8,402 nt of DNA, from contig JACRGZ010000111.1 of the NCBI GenBank assembly GCA_016234155.1, positions 1 to 8,402 on the forward strand. Reading direction: 5' to 3'. The notes under the pieces were generated by a model that was given only the letters and a program-made list of their open reading frames with translations, was not told the origin of the DNA and ran no database searches. This DNA comes from Nitrospirota bacterium. Its GTDB lineage: Bacteria; Nitrospirota; 9FT-COMBO-42-15; HDB-SIOI813. The first letter of the stretch is position 1, and each line of letters opens with the position of its first letter. Positions 6,873 through 8,402 of this stretch are shown here, piece after piece. The translations under genes were made by a program, and so were the position numbers.

Positions 6873-6900
6873 CTGGAGTGCAAAATCTCCAGATTTTGCA
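6873..6900. repeat. Two mutually exclusive palindromes after the oppB-like gene
   Basis: A 10-bp perfect inverted repeat, TGCAAAATCT (6879-6888) and AGATTTTGCA (6891-6900), overlaps another, CTGGAG (6873-6878) and CTCCAG (6887-6892). The two stems use the same bases and cannot form together. The sequence lies 28 bases downstream of the oppB-like stop codon on the minus strand. There is no T-run that would make it a standard terminator. Confidence 0.65.
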
Positions 6901-6927
6901 TGCAACGACCACGCCCCTTCTGATTTG

Positions 6928-7851
6928 CTACCTCCTCCGTATCCTTGGATCAAGCCAAAAATACAACACGTCTACAGCTAAATTGACCGCTACAATTATG
7001 ATGGCATATACTAATGTCACCCCCATAATCAAAGGATAATCCCTGTTGATTACCGCTGTAACAAAATATCTCCCCATGCCGGGAATGGAGAATATATATT
7101 CAATAATAAATGAGCCTGTCACAAGGGCGGCAAGAAGTGGGCCGGAAAATGTAACGAGGGGTGTTGCCGCATTCTTTAAGGCATGTTTAAGAAAGATGGT
7201 TCGAAGTGGTAACCCTTTAGCATAACATGTCCGCAGATAATCCTCTTTTAATATATCGAGGAAACTTGTCCTCATCACCCTTGCCATATATGCGGCAGGC
7301 GCCGCTGATAAGGAGACAGCAGGAAGGATTGTATATCGCCATCCCTCCCACAGGGCAGGGGGGAAGATATGAAATGTATGCGAGAAGATCAGTATCAACA
7401 GGGCTGCAAGGACAAAATTGGGTATGGATACGCCTGCTATTGCCAAAACCATGCTCGTCCTGTCAACCCATATGCCCCTATCTCTTGCTATGGCGGATAC
7501 TATCCCTGTTCCTGTTCCTGTTATGAGTGACAGGATAAATGCAATTAGACCAAGCCCTATAGAAACCGGAAAGGTATCGGCGATGACATCGTTTACCGAT
7601 CTTCCAACATATTTATATGAAGGGCCTAAATCCCCCTTAAGAAGGCTCAATAGGTAAAGCAGATACTGTTCAGTAATGGGTCTGTCAAGATAGTACTTCT
7701 GCTCTATATTGGCCTTGATCTCAGGCGGTAATTGTTTTTCCGCATCAAACGGACCGCCCGGGACGATGTGCATGATGACGAAGGTAATGGTAGCGACGGA
7801 CCATAAAACGGGGATCCCCCAGAGGAGTCTTTTAAGGATAAACTGGATCAT
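6928..7851 (-). CDS. OppB/DppB-type ABC transporter permease
   Basis: Inner-membrane permease subunit of the peptide/nickel ABC importer class, 307 residues, the usual length. An N-terminal membrane helix (about 9-30) runs into PGGPFD (31-36), typical of OppB/DppB. Further helices lie at about 98-122, 132-158, 174-190, 231-252 and 275-298. The EAA loop that docks the ATPase is at about 205-227 (YLRTCYAKGLP then KHALKN). The signature SIPGMGR is at 255-261 and the protein ends in DPRIR plus two Arg. Three TG dipeptides in a row (111-116) in the second helix come from a 6-base tandem repeat. No Shine-Dalgarno sequence is visible before the ATG at 7851; a GATAAT box ends 18 bases upstream, so the message may be nearly leaderless. 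The oppC-like gene follows, but no binding-protein gene precedes it. Confidence 0.94.
   Translation of the reverse strand: MIQFILKRLLWGIPVLWSVATITFVIMHIVPGGPFDAEKQLPPEIKANIEQKYYLDRPITEQYLLYLLSLLKGDLGPSYKYVGRSVNDVIADTFPVSIGLGLIAFILSLITGTGTGIVSAIARDRGIWVDRTSMVLAIAGVSIPNFVLAALLILIFSHTFHIFPPALWEGWRYTILPAVSLSAAPAAYMARVMRTSFLDILKEDYLRTCYAKGLPLRTIFLKHALKNAATPLVTFSGPLLAALVTGSFIIEYIFSIPGMGRYFVTAVINRDYPLIMGVTLVYAIIIVAVNLAVDVLYFWLDPRIRRR
7505..7522. repeat. Three-copy hexamer microsatellite inside the oppB-like gene
   Basis: CCTGTT occurs three times without interruption. Its length keeps the frame, and on the coding strand it encodes alternating Thr-Gly in a membrane helix. Unit gain or loss would insert or remove one Thr-Gly pair rather than shift the frame. 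Confidence 0.6.
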
Positions 7852-8047
7852 GGGTCAGCAGGGGAGATATTATCACGATCCGGCGTTGCGGGGAAGCATT
7901 TTTACGACACAATCAGCTAGAATTGAAGAACGTCAGAAAGTCGAACTCGTAAATCTGCTTTGCTCTTGTGAATCTGCTTGCATTGAAAGGGTTATCCACC
8001 TCAAGAGGATATTGTTTAATCGCTTTTCCGGTTGGCGGCCTCTTTCC
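7852..8047. other. Intergenic spacer without recognisable gene
   Basis: This 196-base spacer separates the protease stop from the oppB-like start. I see no tRNA, no substrate-binding-protein fragment and no strong stem. A GATAAT box on the minus strand (7874-7869) could be a -10 element for the permease genes, but the corresponding -35 (GCTTCC, 7897-7892) is poor. The nonamer AATCTGCTT occurs twice (7952-7960, 7971-7979). After the protease TAG the same frame stays open for 44 codons to a TGA at 7915-7913. Confidence 0.6.
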
Positions 8048-8402
8048 CTATTTCACCAGGCCTGCCCGCTTGGGGTCCGTGAGTGTCCGGTCGATCGCCT
8101 TGATCTGGTCGGGGGTGAGCTCCTCGGGGTAACAGTCGTGATAGCTCATGACGTTGGTCCAGGGCTGATCCCATGTAAGGCCATTGTATGTCACAGTCCC
8201 TCCGGGGCAGTTGACCGTGGGAACAAATCCCCCGACGCAGGCGTCGCTGAGGTCGGGGTTGGTGTCCGTGACATCATCGTCTGTCGTAGCGATCTCCTGC
8301 CCGTCCTTGTCGCCGTCCATATTAGATTTGTCGGCATAGTTGCAGATCTCGCCTCCGAAGGTATGGGCCAGACCGAAGTAGTGTCCCAGTTCATGGGAGA
8401 GG
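8048..8402 (-). CDS. Pappalysin-type (M43) zinc metalloprotease, C-terminal part, cut by window edge
   Basis: C-terminal 117 codons of a probable secreted zinc endopeptidase; the start lies beyond the window. In window numbering from the first whole codon (8401), the zinc motif HELGHYFGLAHTF is at 3-15, giving ligands His3, His7 and His13 with catalytic Glu4 and the metzincin Gly. The Met-turn NVMSYHDC lies near 84-91. Between them are an acidic stretch with DGDKDG (29-34), possibly calcium-binding, and VTDTNPD, matching the usual M43 loop before the Met-turn. Four cysteines (20, 56, 65, 91) could form disulfides, as expected outside the cytoplasm. The ending EELTPDQ plus a short tail is the normal end of such a domain, so the stop looks natural. 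About three quarters of codons end in G or C by my count (89 of 117), more than in the permease and TPR genes. Role unknown; supplying peptides to the adjacent importer is speculation. Confidence 0.9.
   Translation of the reverse strand, partial: LSHELGHYFGLAHTFGGEICNYADKSNMDGDKDGQEIATTDDDVTDTNPDLSDACVGGFVPTVNCPGGTVTYNGLTWDQPWTNVMSYHDCYPEELTPDQIKAIDRTLTDPKRAGLVK

Noticed and set aside
7852..8047. tRNA gene, attachment site or remnant of a binding-protein gene before oppB
   Set aside because: No cloverleaf, no paired core repeats and no recognisable protein fragment were found by eye.

Overview
The window holds six protein-coding genes, all on the minus strand. In transcription order (right to left) they are: the 3' end of a secreted pappalysin-like (M43) zinc metalloprotease cut by the window edge; an oligopeptide/dipeptide-type ABC permease pair (OppB/DppB-like, then OppC/DppC-like); a class I histone-deacetylase-family enzyme closest in form to AcuC; a signal-peptide-bearing periplasmic TPR protein; and a very large TPR lipoprotein of about 1,040 residues. 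I found no rRNA, tRNA, CRISPR array, transposase or phage gene.

Organism: an outer-membrane type TPR lipoprotein and a periplasmic TPR partner point to a Gram-negative (diderm) bacterium. Intermediate base composition and junctions full of G/C-run palindromes, heptamer tandem repeats and 'CCGCAGAG' inverted repeats remind me of uncultured Nitrospirota or deltaproteobacterial-type genomes. The lineage is inference with low confidence; nothing here is a phylogenetic marker.

Layout: 1-52 heptamer repeats downstream of the large TPR gene; 53-3166 TPR lipoprotein; 3151-3317 a G/C-run palindromic repeat filling the junction; 3315-4499 periplasmic TPR protein, whose start overlaps the end of the deacetylase gene by 11 bases; 4489-5607 deacetylase; 5608-5752 a repeat-packed spacer (heptamers, palindrome, hairpin) with a candidate promoter for the deacetylase unit; 5753-6565 oppC-like; 6566-6927 a 362-base spacer built almost wholly of repeats; 6928-7851 oppB-like; 7852-8047 spacer without a recognisable gene; 8048-8402 protease C-terminus.

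How the genes may work together: the two permeases would form the membrane channel of a peptide/nickel-class importer, but the substrate-binding protein and ATPases are not beside them. The deacetylase and first TPR gene overlap and are probably co-translated, and the TPR lipoprotein follows on the same strand, so these three may form one transcription unit. A functional tie between a cytoplasmic deacetylase and two exported TPR scaffolds is not obvious and may be only positional. The most distinctive property of the window is the repeat load at gene junctions. At one junction a repeat appears to supply the start codon and signal-peptide n-region of the lipoprotein and abuts or supplies the stop codon of the upstream gene.
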